The notes under the pieces: generated by a model
The model's input: the letters and a program-made list of their open reading frames with translations, nothing else
The model's database searches: none
What the model was told of the DNA's origin: nothing
In this document: positions 16,077 to 27,205 of the stretch, one piece after another
Layout of the letters: every line of letters begins with the position of its first letter
Numbering within the stretch: the first letter of the stretch is position 1
Translations under genes and position numbers: made by a program
NCBI GenBank assembly: GCA_031270015.1
Contig: JAISYH010000014.1
Span: 1 to 43,962, forward strand
Origin: Burkholderiales bacterium
GTDB lineage: Bacteria; Pseudomonadota; Gammaproteobacteria; Burkholderiales; Casimicrobiaceae
Length of the DNA: 43,962 nt
Reading direction: 5' to 3'

Positions 16077-16830
16077 GACAGTGTCGTCACGATATTTTGG
16101 ATCACGTCTGGTCACTTCTGGAACCGCGCCTTTCCGGTCAGGCGGGTTCCTGGAGAGGGGTGGCGCAGGACAACAGGCGGTTCATCGATGCGGTATTCTG
16201 GATCTTGCGCACAGGCGCTCCCTGACGAGACCTGCCGTGTCGTCCTGTGGAGGTTGGAAAAACACGCATCGTCGCTTTTGCCGTTGGCGGGACAAGGGCA
16301 TCTGGGAGGGATTGCTGGAACGTCTGGCGGATGAGGCGGATTATGAATGGCTAATTCATATCAAGGTACATCCTGATGCGAGTGGGGCACGAGGAGGCAA
16401 TCAGGAGATGGGGATTACAAAAGGGGGCTCAACAACAAGATACCTCTGATCGTGGATGCGCATGGTATGCCGATCAGAGTATTTGTTACAGCGGATACCA
16501 CGGCGGATTGTACAAAGGCATCCGCATTGATCGAAGGAATGGAAGCGCAGTGTTTGCTGGCGGATCGGGGCTATAACGCAGACGCCATCGTCGAGAAGGC
16601 AAAAGAGATGAGAATGCAGGTAGTCATTCCGTCCAGGAAGAACCGAAAAGAACGGCGCAAATACGATAAACACCTATATCGACATAAACATCGGGTGGAG
16701 AATGCCTTCTTGCATCTGAAGCGCTGGCGGGACATTGCGACCCGTTATGCCAAAAATGCAGCCTCTTTCGTGGCTGCCGCGCAGATTCGGTGTATTGCCT
16801 CATGGGCTAAAGTTTCGTGACGATACTCTC
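16077..16830 (+). mobile_element. Decayed IS5-family insertion sequence with terminal inverted repeats
   Basis: The element is about 754 bp. Its left end (GACAGTGTCGTCACGAT at 16077) and the inverse of its right end (GAGAGTATCGTCACGAA at 16830) match in about 20 of 24 positions when flanks are included. Both ends are bordered by TA, a candidate 2-bp target duplication as generated by some IS5-family members. The interior encodes a transposase of the IS5 family broken in several places. The right end lies only about 36 bases before the -10 box of the tRNA-Val gene. Confidence 0.75.
16081..16820 (+). pseudogene. IS5-family transposase, inactivated
   Basis: Read across frames, the product matches the IS5-family pattern: DHVWSLLEPRLSGQAGSW, DNRRFIDAVFWILRTGAP, WKNTHRRFCRWRDKGIWE, HIKVHPDASGARGGNQ, VDAHGMPIRVFV, LADRGYNADAIVEKA and VENAFLHLKRWRDIATRYAKN. 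Lesions seen are a TGA in place of the Trp codon after RTGAP (16223-16225); a frameshift shortly after it; a loss of about four codons at 16351-16360, where DYEWL should lead through I-D-A-T into HIKVHP, removing the first catalytic Asp; and a frameshift in the A/G-rich run near 16417-16435. The second Asp (LADRGY) and the Glu (VENAF) remain. It cannot encode an active enzyme. Confidence 0.88.
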
Positions 16831-16866
16831 TAATTTCCCGTCATCTTTTCCCCGTCTTTTCTTTGC

Positions 16867-16872
16867 TATAAT
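16867..16872 (+). promoter_or_regulatory. -10 box of tRNA-Val(GAC)
   Basis: A perfect TATAAT lies 11 bases before the mature tRNA 5' end. The -35 region (about 16844-16849) is T-rich and weak, and lies only 14 bases from the IS right end. Confidence 0.55.
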
Positions 16873-16883
16873 ATTGCGCTTGC

Positions 16884-16960
16884 AGGCGGTTAGCTCAGCT
16901 GGTTAGAGCGCCACGTTGACATCGTGGAGGTCGTTGGTTCGATTCCAATACCGCCTACCA
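16884..16960 (+). tRNA. tRNA-Val(GAC)
   Basis: This is a 77-base cloverleaf. The acceptor stem AGGCGGT pairs with ACCGCCT, the D-loop is GCTCAGCTGGTTAGAGC, the anticodon arm is CCACG-TTGACAT-CGTGG with anticodon GAC, the T-loop is GGTTCGATTCC, and CCA is encoded. A T run (gttttttt) follows directly and may end the transcript. Confidence 0.96.
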
Positions 16961-17064
16961 GTTTTTTTGCCGTACCGAAGTCAGATCGGCGCTGTTGCGG
17001 CACGGCAAGGTTATCGGAAGCGCGGTTTATCCGCGTTTTTTGTTTTCTCGAAACTTAAAAAATC

Positions 17065-18972
17065 ATGATCCATGTTCAACTTCCAGACGGTTCGGTGAAG
17101 TCTTTTGAGCAACCAGTGACGGTCGCCGGAGTCGCTGCGTCCATCGGCGCCGGATTGGCGCGGGCTGCGCTTGCCGGACGTGTCGATGGCGCATTGGTCG
17201 ATACATCCTATGAGATCGACCGTAACGCGACGCTAGCGATCATCACCGACAAAGATGCCGATGGTCTTGATGTTTTGCGGCACTCGGCGGCACATTTGCT
17301 GGCGTATGCGGTAAAAGAACTTTTCCCCGATGCGCAGGTAACGATAGGTCCCGTCATTGAGGACGGTTTTTATTACGATTTTTCTTATAGGCGCCCGTTC
17401 ACGCCAGAAGATTTAGAAAAGATCGAGGCGAAAATGCGCGAGTTGGCGAAGAAGGATGAGCCGGTAGAGCGTAGCGTGATGCCGCGTGACGAGGCGGTCA
17501 AGTTTTTCAATGAGATGGGCGAGCATTATAAGGCAGAAATCATCGCATCGATTCCGAGCAACGAGGCAATTTCTTTGTACCGCGAAGGTAGTTTCATCGA
17601 CCTTTGCCGAGGTCCGCATGTTCCTTCGACCGGCAAGATCAAGATATTCAAGTTGATGAAGCTGGCAGGCGCATATTGGCGCGGCGACCCTAAAAATGAA
17701 ATGTTGCAGCGCGTTTATGGCACGGCTTGGTTCAAAGAGGAAGATCTGGAAGCGTATTTGCGTCGGATTGAGGAAGCGGAAAAACGTGATCATCGCCGAC
17801 TGGGGCGTCAGCTCGACTTGTTTCATGTTCAAGATGAAGCGCCCGGCATGGTATTTTGGCATCCGAAAGGCTGGTCGATTTGGCAGGAGATAGAACAGTA
17901 CATGCGGCAGGTCTATCGTGACAGCGGTTATCAAGAAGTACGTTGCCCGCAGATTCTCGATCGCACGTTATGGGAAAAATCGGGACATTGGGAAAATTAT
18001 AAAGACAATATGTTCATTACCGAATCGGAAAAGCGCGTTTTTGCGATCAAGCCGATGAATTGCCCTGGACACGTGCTGATTTTCAACTCGGATTTACGCA
18101 GTTACCGCGATTTGCCGTTGCGTTACGGCGAATTTGGCTCGTGTCACAGAAACGAACCTTCCGGCGCGTTGCACGGCATCATGCGCGTACGCGGGTTCAC
18201 GCAAGACGATGGTCACGTGTTTTGCAGCGAAGCGCAGATTCAGTCGGAGGTAGTGGCATTTCATCGGCAGGCGTTGAAGGTATACGACGATTTCGGTTTC
18301 AAAGACATCGCGGTCAAAATCGCGCTGCGTCCCGAACACCGTATCGGCGGCGATGAGGCGTGGGATTTGGCGGAAGTGGCGTTGCGCGAAGGTTTGAAGG
18401 CTTGTGATACGGAGTGGGAAGAATTGCCCGGTGAAGGGGCATTTTACGGTCCGAAAGTCGAATATCACATGAAAGATTCGATTGGGCGTTCGTGGCAGTG
18501 CGGCACGATGCAGGTGGATTTTTTCATGCCAGGTCGTTTGGGCGCAGAGTATGTCGATGAGGACAATAGCCGGAAAACGCCGGTGATGCTGCATCGCGCC
18601 ATCGTCGGTTCGATGGAGCGTTTCATCGGGATTCTGATCGAGAATCATGCCGGCGCAATGCCTTTGTGGTTGGCGCCGGTACAGGCAGTGGTGATGAGCA
18701 TTACCGATCGGCAAATCGATTATGCGCGTGAAATCCAACAGTTCTTGAAAAAACATGGCTTCCGAGTACATACCGATTTGCGTAACGAAAAAATTACTTA
18801 TAAAATCCGCGAACACAGTCTGCAAAAATTGCCTTATCAGCTCATTGTCGGCGATAAGGAAGCGCAGGCAAAAACTGTTGCCGTGCGAACCCGTAGTGGC
18901 GAGGATTTGGGCGCGATGTCGTTTGATGCCTTGCTGAATCGTTTGAATGAAGAACGAATCGCGCGCCGATGA
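17065..18972 (+). CDS. thrS: Threonine-tRNA ligase
   Basis: This 635-residue class II synthetase has an N-terminal TGS domain ([24 protein letters not shown]) and an editing/SAD domain with [16 protein letters not shown] and [12 protein letters not shown]. The catalytic core shows MNCPGH and [28 protein letters not shown] (motif 2 with zinc ligands), and the anticodon-binding domain near the C-terminus contains [17 protein letters not shown]. It is the first gene of a thrS-infC-rpmI-rplT-pheS-pheT-ihfA run. Confidence 0.98.
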   Translation: MIHVQLPDGSVKSFEQPVTVAGVAASIGAGLARAALAGRVDGALVDTSYEIDRNATLAIITDKDADGLDVLRHSAAHLLAYAVKELFPDAQVTIGPVIEDGFYYDFSYRRPFTPEDLEKIEAKMRELAKKDEPVERSVMPRDEAVKFFNEMGEHYKAEIIASIPSNEAISLYREGSFIDLCRGPHVPSTGKIKIFKLMKLAGAYWRGDPKNEMLQRVYGTAWFKEEDLEAYLRRIEEAEKRDHRRLGRQLDLFHVQDEAPGMVFWHPKGWSIWQEIEQYMRQVYRDSGYQEVRCPQILDRTLWEKSGHWENYKDNMFITESEKRVFAIKPMNCPGHVLIFNSDLRSYRDLPLRYGEFGSCHRNEPSGALHGIMRVRGFTQDDGHVFCSEAQIQSEVVAFHRQALKVYDDFGFKDIAVKIALRPEHRIGGDEAWDLAEVALREGLKACDTEWEELPGEGAFYGPKVEYHMKDSIGRSWQCGTMQVDFFMPGRLGAEYVDEDNSRKTPVMLHRAIVGSMERFIGILIENHAGAMPLWLAPVQAVVMSITDRQIDYAREIQQFLKKHGFRVHTDLRNEKITYKIREHSLQKLPYQLIVGDKEAQAKTVAVRTRSGEDLGAMSFDALLNRLNEERIARR

Positions 18973-19026
18973 CGGACGCGACGCGGGAAGTATGGTTTTT
19001 TTTGATTATGTTGAGGAGATAAAGCA

Positions 19027-19635
19027 ATCGTTCTGGATAAAGATCAGCGGATCAATCAGGAGATTACCGCCCCCGAAGTGCGACTCATAGGAGTCGATAA
19101 CGAACAAATTGGTATCGTATCTTTGGCAAAAGCGCAGGCTGAAGCGGAAGCTGCGGATTTGGACTTGGTAGAAATCGCGCCGCAAGCCAAGCCGCCGGTG
19201 TGTCGTATCATGGATTACGGTAAATTCAGATATCATGAGGCGAAGAAGCAGCACGAAGCCAAGCAAAAACAGAAACAAATTCAGATCAAAGAAATCAAGT
19301 TTCGTCCGGGTACGGACGAGGGAGATTACCAGATCAAAATGCGTAATTTGGCGCGCTTTTTGAGCGAAGGCGATAAGGTCAAAGTAACCTTACGGTTTCG
19401 CGGACGCGAAATGGCGCATCAAGAATTTGGCGTTCGTTTGATTGAGCGGATTCAAGCCGATACCGAGGAAATGGCGGTAATCGAACAGTTTCCAAAGTTG
19501 GAAGGCCGGCAGATGGTGATGATGCTGGCGCCGAAGAAAGTGACTTCGGTCAAAAAACATCGCCCGAACAAGCCTGAGAACGGCAAAAAAGCGTCGCTGA
19601 CCGAAACGGAAGCGACCGCCGTCGAAGGTCATTAA
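19027..19635 (+). CDS. infC: Translation initiation factor IF-3 with ATC start codon
   Basis: IF-3 prevents subunit joining and checks start-codon and initiator-tRNA pairing. Homologous sequence ([19 protein letters not shown]) begins 17 codons upstream of the first ATG (19078), and the only suitable start is ATC at 19027, preceded by GAGGAG. Rare start codons in infC are known to allow IF-3 to repress its own translation (AUU in E. coli), so this fits a conserved autoregulation. The protein of about 202 residues shows [17 protein letters not shown] and the C-terminal [14 protein letters not shown]. It follows thrS by 54 bases. Confidence 0.93.
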   Translation: MVLDKDQRINQEITAPEVRLIGVDNEQIGIVSLAKAQAEAEAADLDLVEIAPQAKPPVCRIMDYGKFRYHEAKKQHEAKQKQKQIQIKEIKFRPGTDEGDYQIKMRNLARFLSEGDKVKVTLRFRGREMAHQEFGVRLIERIQADTEEMAVIEQFPKLEGRQMVMMLAPKKVTSVKKHRPNKPENGKKASLTETEATAVEGH

Positions 19636-19652
19636 ATAGAAATGGAGTAGTT

Positions 19653-19850
19653 ATGCCTAAAATGAAAACCAAATCGGGCGCGAAAAAACGTTTTCGCGTG
19701 CGTGGCAGCGGATCGATCAAACGCTCGTTTGCCTTCAAAAGTCATATTTTGACCAAGAAATCCACGAAGACGAAACGCCAGCTTCGTGGAATTACCGATG
19801 TTCATGAAACCAATCTCGCTTCGTTGAAAGCGATGTTGCCCTACGCGTAA
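19653..19850 (+). CDS. rpmI: 50S ribosomal protein L35
   Basis: This 65-residue basic protein starts [20 protein letters not shown], the L35 signature, and contains [16 protein letters not shown]. It is encoded between infC and rplT with short gaps, as in most bacteria. A GGAG ribosome binding site lies before the ATG. Confidence 0.98.
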   Translation: MPKMKTKSGAKKRFRVRGSGSIKRSFAFKSHILTKKSTKTKRQLRGITDVHETNLASLKAMLPYA

Positions 19851-19861
19851 GGAGAGAAACC

Positions 19862-20218
19862 ATGCCAAGAGTCAAACGTGGCGTGACCGCGCGCGCGCGG
19901 CACAAAAAAGTACTAAATCAAGCCAAAGGTTTTCGCGGTCGCAGAAAAAACGTTTACCGCATTGCCAAAGAAGCGGTGATGAAAGCGGGGCAATACGCCT
20001 ACCGCGACCGCCGTCAGAAAAAACGTCAATTCCGCGTACTTTGGATTGCTCGTATCAACGCCGCCGTGCGTGAATTGGGGATGACCTACAGCAGCTTCAT
20101 GAACGGTTTGAAAAAAGCGTCGATAGAGATCGACCGCAAAGTGCTTGCCGATCTTGCCGTGCACGATAAAGCAGCGTTCGGCAAAATTGCCGAACAAGCG
20201 AAGGCGGCGTTGACATAA
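19862..20218 (+). CDS. rplT: 50S ribosomal protein L20
   Basis: This 118-residue protein has the L20 features [49 protein letters not shown] and [13 protein letters not shown]20 is needed early in 50S assembly and in many bacteria represses its own operon. It follows rpmI by 11 bases with a GGAG ribosome binding site, and a terminator hairpin lies just after it. Confidence 0.98.
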   Translation: MPRVKRGVTARARHKKVLNQAKGFRGRRKNVYRIAKEAVMKAGQYAYRDRRQKKRQFRVLWIARINAAVRELGMTYSSFMNGLKKASIEIDRKVLADLAVHDKAAFGKIAEQAKAALT

Positions 20219-20238
20219 TCGTTCAACATCCGATGAAG

Positions 20239-20267
20239 AAAGGGGAGGCTTGCCTCCCTTATTTTTC
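20239..20267 (+). terminator. Terminator or attenuator between rplT and pheS
   Basis: AAGGGGAGGC and GCCTCCCTT form a stem (one bulged G) followed by ATTTTTC. It separates the infC-rpmI-rplT unit from pheST. It may terminate fully or act as an attenuator; the 70 bases to pheS are AT-rich and could hold a second promoter. Confidence 0.7.
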
Positions 20268-20337
20268 ACCGCCGCGTCTCGTCTTTTTCGTATTTTTGTG
20301 TTATTGAATACACTATTTCGTATTAGTATTTCACTTT

Positions 20338-21327
20338 ATGAATGACAATCTTTCATCTCTCGTAGGCGAAGCACAACGGCTTTTCGCCGTCGCCGCCGAT
20401 GCGGCGACGCTGGAAAACGCCAAAGCGCGTTATCTGGGTAAAAATGGATTGATTACTGAGCGCTTGAAAACGCTCGGTAAAATGACGTTGGAAGAACGCG
20501 CTACTGCCGGAGCGCGTATCAACGATGCGAAACAAACTATCGAAACTGCGTTGGAAGCGCGCCGCGCCGAGTTAGCAGAAGCAAAAATGCAGGCGCAGTT
20601 GGACGCCGACGCCATCGACGTATCGTTGCCCGGTCGGCAGCGCGGGATGGGCAGTGTGCACCCGATTACTTACACGCGCCAACGTATCGAAACGTTGATG
20701 CGCACGCAAGGTTTTGCCGTCGCCGACGGACCCGAAATCGAAGACGATTTTCACAATTTCGCCGCGCTTAACATGCCGGAAAATCATCCTGCGCGTTCGA
20801 TGCACGATACGTTTTATATTGATAACGGTTTGGTTCTGCGAACGCATACTTCACCGGTTCAGGTGCGCTGGATGGAGAATCATCCGCCGCCAATAAAAAT
20901 CATTGCGCCTGGGCGCACGTTTCGCGTCGATTCGGACGCCACACATTCGCCGATGTTTCATCAAGTGGAAGGTTTATGGATAGATCGGGACGTCAGTTTT
21001 GCTGATTTGAAACAAGTTTTAGTCGAGTTTTTACGTTTGTTTTTTGAGCGCGACGATATCCGTGTGCGCTTTCGCCCGTCGTTTTTTCCGTTCACCGAAC
21101 CATCCGCTGAAATCGATATGGCGTTCGGTGAAGAGCGCTGGCTGGAAATCGCTGGCGCTGGACAAGTGCATCCCAACGTTTTGCGGGCGGTGAGACTCGA
21201 TCCCGAGCAATGGCAGGGTTTTGCCTTCGGCATGGGCATCGAACGGCTGGCAATGTTGCGCTACGGCGTCCCTGATTTGCGGTTGTTTTACGAAAATGAT
21301 TTGCGGTTTTTGCGTCAGTTCACATGA
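20338..21327 (+). CDS. pheS: Phenylalanine-tRNA ligase alpha subunit
   Basis: This 329-residue class II catalytic subunit has an N-terminal coiled coil (residues 1-85) and then [16 protein letters not shown]. The core motifs are [40 protein letters not shown] (motif 2), [13 protein letters not shown], and [17 protein letters not shown] (motif 3). It pairs with PheT as an alpha2-beta2 enzyme. No strong Shine-Dalgarno precedes the ATG. Confidence 0.97.
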   Translation: MNDNLSSLVGEAQRLFAVAADAATLENAKARYLGKNGLITERLKTLGKMTLEERATAGARINDAKQTIETALEARRAELAEAKMQAQLDADAIDVSLPGRQRGMGSVHPITYTRQRIETLMRTQGFAVADGPEIEDDFHNFAALNMPENHPARSMHDTFYIDNGLVLRTHTSPVQVRWMENHPPPIKIIAPGRTFRVDSDATHSPMFHQVEGLWIDRDVSFADLKQVLVEFLRLFFERDDIRVRFRPSFFPFTEPSAEIDMAFGEERWLEIAGAGQVHPNVLRAVRLDPEQWQGFAFGMGIERLAMLRYGVPDLRLFYENDLRFLRQFT

Positions 21328-21389
21328 GACGAAACGATCGTGATGATTGGTCGCGTCTTATTTAAGAAATTACTAAGGAACGCTCGATC

Positions 21390-23771
21390 ATGAGATTCTC
21401 CGAACGTTGGCTACGTACATTGATCAACCCCCCTTTGACGACGGAGGCGCTGTGCGATTGCCTCACGACGGCGGGGCTGGAAGTTGAAGAAACATCGCTC
21501 GCCGCGCCGCCATTTTCAGGTGTGGTCGTGGCGCGCATCATCGATGTTTCACCGCATCCAAACGCGGATCGTCTGCAAGTATGTATTGTCGATACCGGCG
21601 TGGCGACGCCGTTGCAAATCGTCTGCGGCGCGCCAAACGCGGCGGCAGGATTGGTCGTGCCATGCGCGTTGGAAGGCGCGGAATTGCCGAGCGGTATGAA
21701 AGTCAAACGTACCAAAATGCGCGGCGTCGAATCGCAGGGCATGCTTTGCTCGGCGCGTGAATTGGGCATCAGCGACGACCACAGCGGTTTGCTGGCGTTA
21801 CCCTCCGACTGGAAAACCGGTGAATCGATACGCGCCGCGCTCGGCTTGGACGATACTTATATCACGCTCAAATTGACGCCCAATCGCGCCGATTGTCTCT
21901 CGTTGCTCGGTGTGGCGCGTGAAATCGCCGCATTCACTCGCGCGGAAATCGAAATGGACGAGGTGTCACCCATCGTGGCGACATCCGATCTTACGCCGTC
22001 GATCACGATCGAAGCGCCCGAAGCTTGTCCGCGTTTTGCGTCGCGTATCATCGACGGAATTGATCCTTCGGCGTCGACGCCATTGTGGATGGAAGAACGT
22101 TTGCGCAGCGCGGGCGTTCGTCCGATTTCACCACTGGTCGATGTGACCAATTATGTGATGCTCGAACTCGGTCAGCCGATGCACGCTTACGACTGCGCGC
22201 GTCTCGAAGGCGGCATAGTGATACGTTTCGCGCAACAAGGCGAAAAACTATTATTGCTTAATGAGCAGACGCTTGATCTGTCGTCCGATCTTCTGCTCGT
22301 ATGCGATGAGAAGAAACCGTTGGGTTTGGCGGGGATCATGGGCGGCGAGTATTCCGGTATCGGCGCGGAGACTTCGCGCGTGCTGTTAGAAGCAGCGTAT
22401 TGGTCACCGGACGTGATTCAAGGACGCATGCGGCGCTTGGGATTCGTCTCGGACGCCGGTTATCGTTTTGAGCGAGGTGTGGATTTCGAATTGCCACCGA
22501 TTGCGATTGAGCGCGCCACCGAATTGATTCTGGAAATTTGCGGTGGCGTCGTCGGACCGCTGGTCGATGTGAAAGGCAAATTGCCGGAACGTCCGCCGGT
22601 ACGCGTGCGAACGGCGCGTGTTTCACGATTACTTGGATGGACGTTTTGCGTCGACGATATCGACCAAATTTTCACCCGACTCGGTTTTGCGTTTCAACGC
22701 GATGGCGAAGACTTGATCGTCACGCCGCCGTCGTATCGGTTCGATCTGGTGTACGAAGAAGATTTCATCGAAGAAATTGTGCGGCTTTACGGCTATGACA
22801 ATATTCCGATGCCCGAAAAAACGCACGCGCAACACATGTTGTCGCTACCGGAGGCGCAATTGCCTGCGGAAGAAATTCGAGCGCGGTTGACGCATCAAGG
22901 TTGGCAGGAAATCATCACGTTCAGTTTTGTCGCGTCGGAAACCGAGCGATTGATTCACGGCGCTGATTTCGTCGCGCCGGTGCGGGTGCATAACCCGATT
23001 GCCGCGCAATACGACGTGATGCGTGTTTCGCTGCTTTCCGGTTTGCTCGAAGTATTGAAAACCAATTTGAGCCGAAAAGAACCGTATTTGCGGCTTTTTG
23101 AAATAGGCAGAGTGTTTCACGCGGCGATCGCCGATCATGTCAGTCAGCCGTATCGTGTGGGTGGGCTGGCGTATGGCTTGGCGCAACCGGAACAATGGGG
23201 GACGCAAGCGCGGGCGGTCGATTTTTTCGACGTGAAAGGAACGCTGGAAACACTCGTTGCGCCGCGCAAACTGACGACGGAAACCTTTCACGATGGACAT
23301 ACGCCGTATTTTCTGCATCCGCGTCGAAGCGCGCGCGTTCTTGCCGAAGGACGCGATTTGGGTTGGCTAGGCGAACTGCATCCGCGTTTGATCAAAGAAA
23401 TGGATTTGCCCGCCGTTGCGATTGCGTTTGAACTCGATTATGACTTATTGCTTGCAAGCAGTATCCCACAGGCAAGTCCGATTTCGCGGCAACCGATGGC
23501 ACGCCGCGATCTTGCCATAGTGGTAGATAAAAACCTGCCTGCGCAGAAATTGCTGGACACACTAGAAAAAATTCGTCCGCCGCATGTCGAAAATGTCCAA
23601 ATTTTTGACGTTTATCAGGGAACGGGCATGCCGGAAGGCAAAAAAAGCGTTGCGATTCTTATGCTTATGCGCGATACTGAAAAGACTTTGACAGAGCGCG
23701 ACATTGACGAAACCGTCAAACAGTTCTTTATCGCTTTGGAAAAAGAGCATTCTGCCGTGATCCGCACTTAG
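21390..23771 (+). CDS. pheT: Phenylalanine-tRNA ligase beta subunit
   Basis: This 793-residue protein has an N-terminal tRNA-binding (EMAP-like) domain containing [15 protein letters not shown] and VVCGAPN-type sequence, the B3/B4 editing domain ([20 protein letters not shown]), and the B5 region ([24 protein letters not shown]). The C-terminal FDX-ACB anticodon-binding domain contains [21 protein letters not shown] and [21 protein letters not shown]. It follows pheS by 62 bases and precedes ihfA by 8. Confidence 0.97.
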   Translation: MRFSERWLRTLINPPLTTEALCDCLTTAGLEVEETSLAAPPFSGVVVARIIDVSPHPNADRLQVCIVDTGVATPLQIVCGAPNAAAGLVVPCALEGAELPSGMKVKRTKMRGVESQGMLCSARELGISDDHSGLLALPSDWKTGESIRAALGLDDTYITLKLTPNRADCLSLLGVAREIAAFTRAEIEMDEVSPIVATSDLTPSITIEAPEACPRFASRIIDGIDPSASTPLWMEERLRSAGVRPISPLVDVTNYVMLELGQPMHAYDCARLEGGIVIRFAQQGEKLLLLNEQTLDLSSDLLLVCDEKKPLGLAGIMGGEYSGIGAETSRVLLEAAYWSPDVIQGRMRRLGFVSDAGYRFERGVDFELPPIAIERATELILEICGGVVGPLVDVKGKLPERPPVRVRTARVSRLLGWTFCVDDIDQIFTRLGFAFQRDGEDLIVTPPSYRFDLVYEEDFIEEIVRLYGYDNIPMPEKTHAQHMLSLPEAQLPAEEIRARLTHQGWQEIITFSFVASETERLIHGADFVAPVRVHNPIAAQYDVMRVSLLSGLLEVLKTNLSRKEPYLRLFEIGRVFHAAIADHVSQPYRVGGLAYGLAQPEQWGTQARAVDFFDVKGTLETLVAPRKLTTETFHDGHTPYFLHPRRSARVLAEGRDLGWLGELHPRLIKEMDLPAVAIAFELDYDLLLASSIPQASPISRQPMARRDLAIVVDKNLPAQKLLDTLEKIRPPHVENVQIFDVYQGTGMPEGKKSVAILMLMRDTEKTLTERDIDETVKQFFIALEKEHSAVIRT

Positions 23772-23779
23772 GAATTGCT

Positions 23780-24097
23780 GTGTCGACATTTACCAAAACT
23801 GAACTGACAGAACTTCTTTTCGAGCAATTGGGCTTGAATAAACGTGAAGCCAAAGACATAGTGGAAGGTTTCTTTGAAGAAATCCGTCTGGCGCTGGAGC
23901 GCGGCGAAATCATCAAACTTTCTGGCTTCGGCAATTTCCTGTTGCGCGAAAAATCTCAGCGACCCGGGCGAAATCCTAAAACCGGCATCGACATTCCGAT
24001 CGCGGCAAGACGGGTAGTTACTTTTCATGCCAGTCAGAAATTAAAGCTCATGGTCGATGAGGCGGCGCATGTTAGAAAAACAACCCGTTCTCCCTGA
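23780..24097 (+). CDS. ihfA: Integration host factor alpha subunit
   Basis: This is a DNA-bending protein of the HU/IHF family, 105 residues. It shows [25 protein letters not shown]-type sequence, [33 protein letters not shown] with the intercalating Pro of the beta arm, and [13 protein letters not shown]. The start is GTG at 23780 with AGGA upstream. Its position after pheT and before a MerR-type gene is the standard place for ihfA rather than hup. Confidence 0.95.
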   Translation: MSTFTKTELTELLFEQLGLNKREAKDIVEGFFEEIRLALERGEIIKLSGFGNFLLREKSQRPGRNPKTGIDIPIAARRVVTFHASQKLKLMVDEAAHVRKTTRSP

Positions 24098-24494
24098 ACT
24101 GCCGCCGATACCGGCAAAACGTTACTTCACCATCGGTGAAGTAAGTGAATTGTGTGCAGTGAAACCGCACGTGTTGCGTTATTGGGAGCAAGAATTCTCG
24201 CAACTCAAACCGATCAAACGGCGTGGTAATCGGCGTTATTACCAACATCACGAAGTCTTACTGATCCGTCGGATTCGCGGCTTGTTGTATGAAGAAGGAT
24301 TCACGATCAGCGGCGCGCGTTCGCGTCTCGAAGAAATGACGCAACGCGAGGATAAAAACGCGGCGGACGCGAAAAACAACCCGCAACCGATATTGACCAT
24401 TCTTCCATCGCGTGAAAAAAATGGACGGTTGTTGAAACAGGATGAACTGCGCCGAGAATTGCAAAATATATTGGACATCTTGAAATCGCGTTGA
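24069..24494 (+). CDS. MerR family transcriptional regulator
   Basis: This protein of about 141 residues has an N-terminal winged helix ([48 protein letters not shown]) and a short C-terminal helix without obvious ligand cysteines. It belongs to the small group encoded next to ihfA in proteobacteria, whose effector is unknown. The start at 24069 has GAGG seven bases upstream; the gene overlaps ihfA by 29 bases, indicating translational coupling. Confidence 0.9.
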   Translation: MLEKQPVLPELPPIPAKRYFTIGEVSELCAVKPHVLRYWEQEFSQLKPIKRRGNRRYYQHHEVLLIRRIRGLLYEEGFTISGARSRLEEMTQREDKNAADAKNNPQPILTILPSREKNGRLLKQDELRRELQNILDILKSR

Positions 24495-24540
24495 GTCGCG
24501 TTCGATGTTCGATCGGGTTGTGGTTAGGACATCCCCGAGA

Positions 24541-25035
24541 ATGAATGCTTATCCAATCACTGCGGCGGTACGAATATTGCGCGCGGAGCGCGTATCGTTT
24601 ACACCGCATCTTTATACTTACGAACCGCATGGCGGAACTGCCGTTTCGTCGCGCGCCTTGGGTATCGACGAACATACCGTAATCAAAACACTGATCATGG
24701 AGGACGACGCCAAAAAACCATTGGTCGTTCTGATGCATGGTGACCGCGAAGTCTCGACCAAGCAATTGGCGCGACTGTTGAAAGTCAAGACGATTCGTTC
24801 TTGTACACCCGAAGTCGCTGAGAAACATTCATGCTATCAAGTCGGCGGTACCAGCCCATTCGGTACCCGCAAAAAGATGCTTGTTTACATGGAACGCAGT
24901 ATTGGTGATTTACCGAAAATATATATCAACGGAGGCAAGCGAGGATTTTTGGTGTCGTTGTCGCCGGCAGATTTGGTACGCGTATTGAAACCAATACTGG
25001 TAGAAGTCGGGATCAAAAAGACAGAAAGTAATTGA
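24541..25035 (+). CDS. ybaK: YbaK/EbsC family Cys-tRNA(Pro) deacylase
   Basis: This protein of about 164 residues contains TYEPHGGTAVSSRALGIDEHTVIKTLIM, VLMHGDREVSTKQLARLL, VGGTSPFGTRKKMLVYME and YINGGKRGFLVSLSPADLV, all characteristic of the YbaK editing fold. The family hydrolyses Cys-tRNA(Pro) formed by misacylating prolyl-tRNA synthetase. The start at 24541 was chosen from the usual N-terminus (MNAYPITAAVRIL) over an in-frame ATG at 24505. The ribosome binding site is weak. A strong terminator follows. Confidence 0.92.
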   Translation: MNAYPITAAVRILRAERVSFTPHLYTYEPHGGTAVSSRALGIDEHTVIKTLIMEDDAKKPLVVLMHGDREVSTKQLARLLKVKTIRSCTPEVAEKHSCYQVGGTSPFGTRKKMLVYMERSIGDLPKIYINGGKRGFLVSLSPADLVRVLKPILVEVGIKKTESN

Positions 25036-25040
25036 ACGAA

Positions 25041-25071
25041 ACAAGGCGGAAAGTTCCCGCCTTGTTTTTCT
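25041..25071 (+). terminator. Rho-independent terminator after ybaK
   Basis: A perfect 9-bp stem, ACAAGGCGG (25041-25049) and CCGCCTTGT (25057-25065), is followed by TTTTCTTT. It ends the long plus-strand run that starts at thrS and lies between convergent ybaK and icd. Confidence 0.9.
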
Positions 25072-25142
25072 TTCCCGTGGATTTCTATATCAGTAACGTC
25101 AACGCGCCACTCGAAAGACCATCCCTGGGTCGTTTTTTTGAA

Positions 25143-26402
<1,260 letters not shown>

Positions 26403-26533
26403 AAATACTCCTAAAAAATCAATAGGTGTTTTGAAAAATGCGGACTGTTTGCGAAGAGACACTTTGCATCGTAGTCAACTGTTTTTTTGGTGGGGCGCCG
26501 CTATTTTAACGGCTTTTGAAGCAGGTTTACACC

Positions 26534-27205
26534 ATGATGAAATTGTTGTTGTTCAATAAGCCGTTCGGCGTGCTGAGCCAGTTTAGCAGAGTGAAAGACC
26601 ATGCCACGCTTGCTGATTATATTGAGATTCCGCGCGTCTATCCGGCAGGACGGCTCGACGCCGATAGCGAAGGGTTATTGTTGTTGACGGATTACGGACC
26701 GTGGCAGGCGTATATCGCCGAGCCGTGCCATCAGCGCCTGAAAATATACTGGGCGCAGGTCGAGGGGATTCCCGACGATGAGGCTTTGGCGCAATTGCGA
26801 CAGGGCGTCATGCTGAAAGATGGAATGACGCGCCCGGCGCTAGCGCGCCGGATCGACGAACCCGCCAATTTGTGGGCGCGTACGCCGCCGATTCGCTTTC
26901 GCGCCGCAATTCCGACTTCATGGTTGGAGATCGGCATCAGCGAAGGACGAAATCGTCAGGTGCGGCGGATGACGGCGGCGGTTGGTTATCCGACGTTGCG
27001 GCTGGTTCGCTACGCGGTCGGAGAATGGACGGTGGACGGGCTGTTGCCCGGTCAGTACCGTAAATTGGACGCGCGCATGGTATCATCGTTGCCGTCGCCC
27101 ATTGAGACGAATCGAGCGACGAGGAACAGAGCATCTCGCGGTAAATTGTCTATCACGACAAAGAATTTCCGAAAACGACAAAACATGACTGAACATGATC
27201 AGTAG
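26534..27205 (+). CDS. rluE: 23S rRNA pseudouridine synthase, RluE type
   Basis: This RsuA/RluB/E/F family enzyme has the start [17 protein letters not shown], the catalytic Asp motif [15 protein letters not shown] and the C-terminal [32 protein letters not shown]. It lacks the N-terminal S4 domain, as RluE does. The C-terminal tail of about 35 residues is basic and unusual, and overlaps the start of pcnB by 11 bases. Either of two adjacent ATG codons (26534, 26537) may be the start. Confidence 0.9.
   Translation: MMKLLLFNKPFGVLSQFSRVKDHATLADYIEIPRVYPAGRLDADSEGLLLLTDYGPWQAYIAEPCHQRLKIYWAQVEGIPDDEALAQLRQGVMLKDGMTRPALARRIDEPANLWARTPPIRFRAAIPTSWLEIGISEGRNRQVRRMTAAVGYPTLRLVRYAVGEWTVDGLLPGQYRKLDARMVSSLPSPIETNRATRNRASRGKLSITTKNFRKRQNMTEHDQ

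Noticed and set aside
23780-24097. hupA-type HU instead of IHF-alpha
   Set aside because: The position directly after pheT and before a MerR gene, plus the extended N-terminus, favour ihfA.
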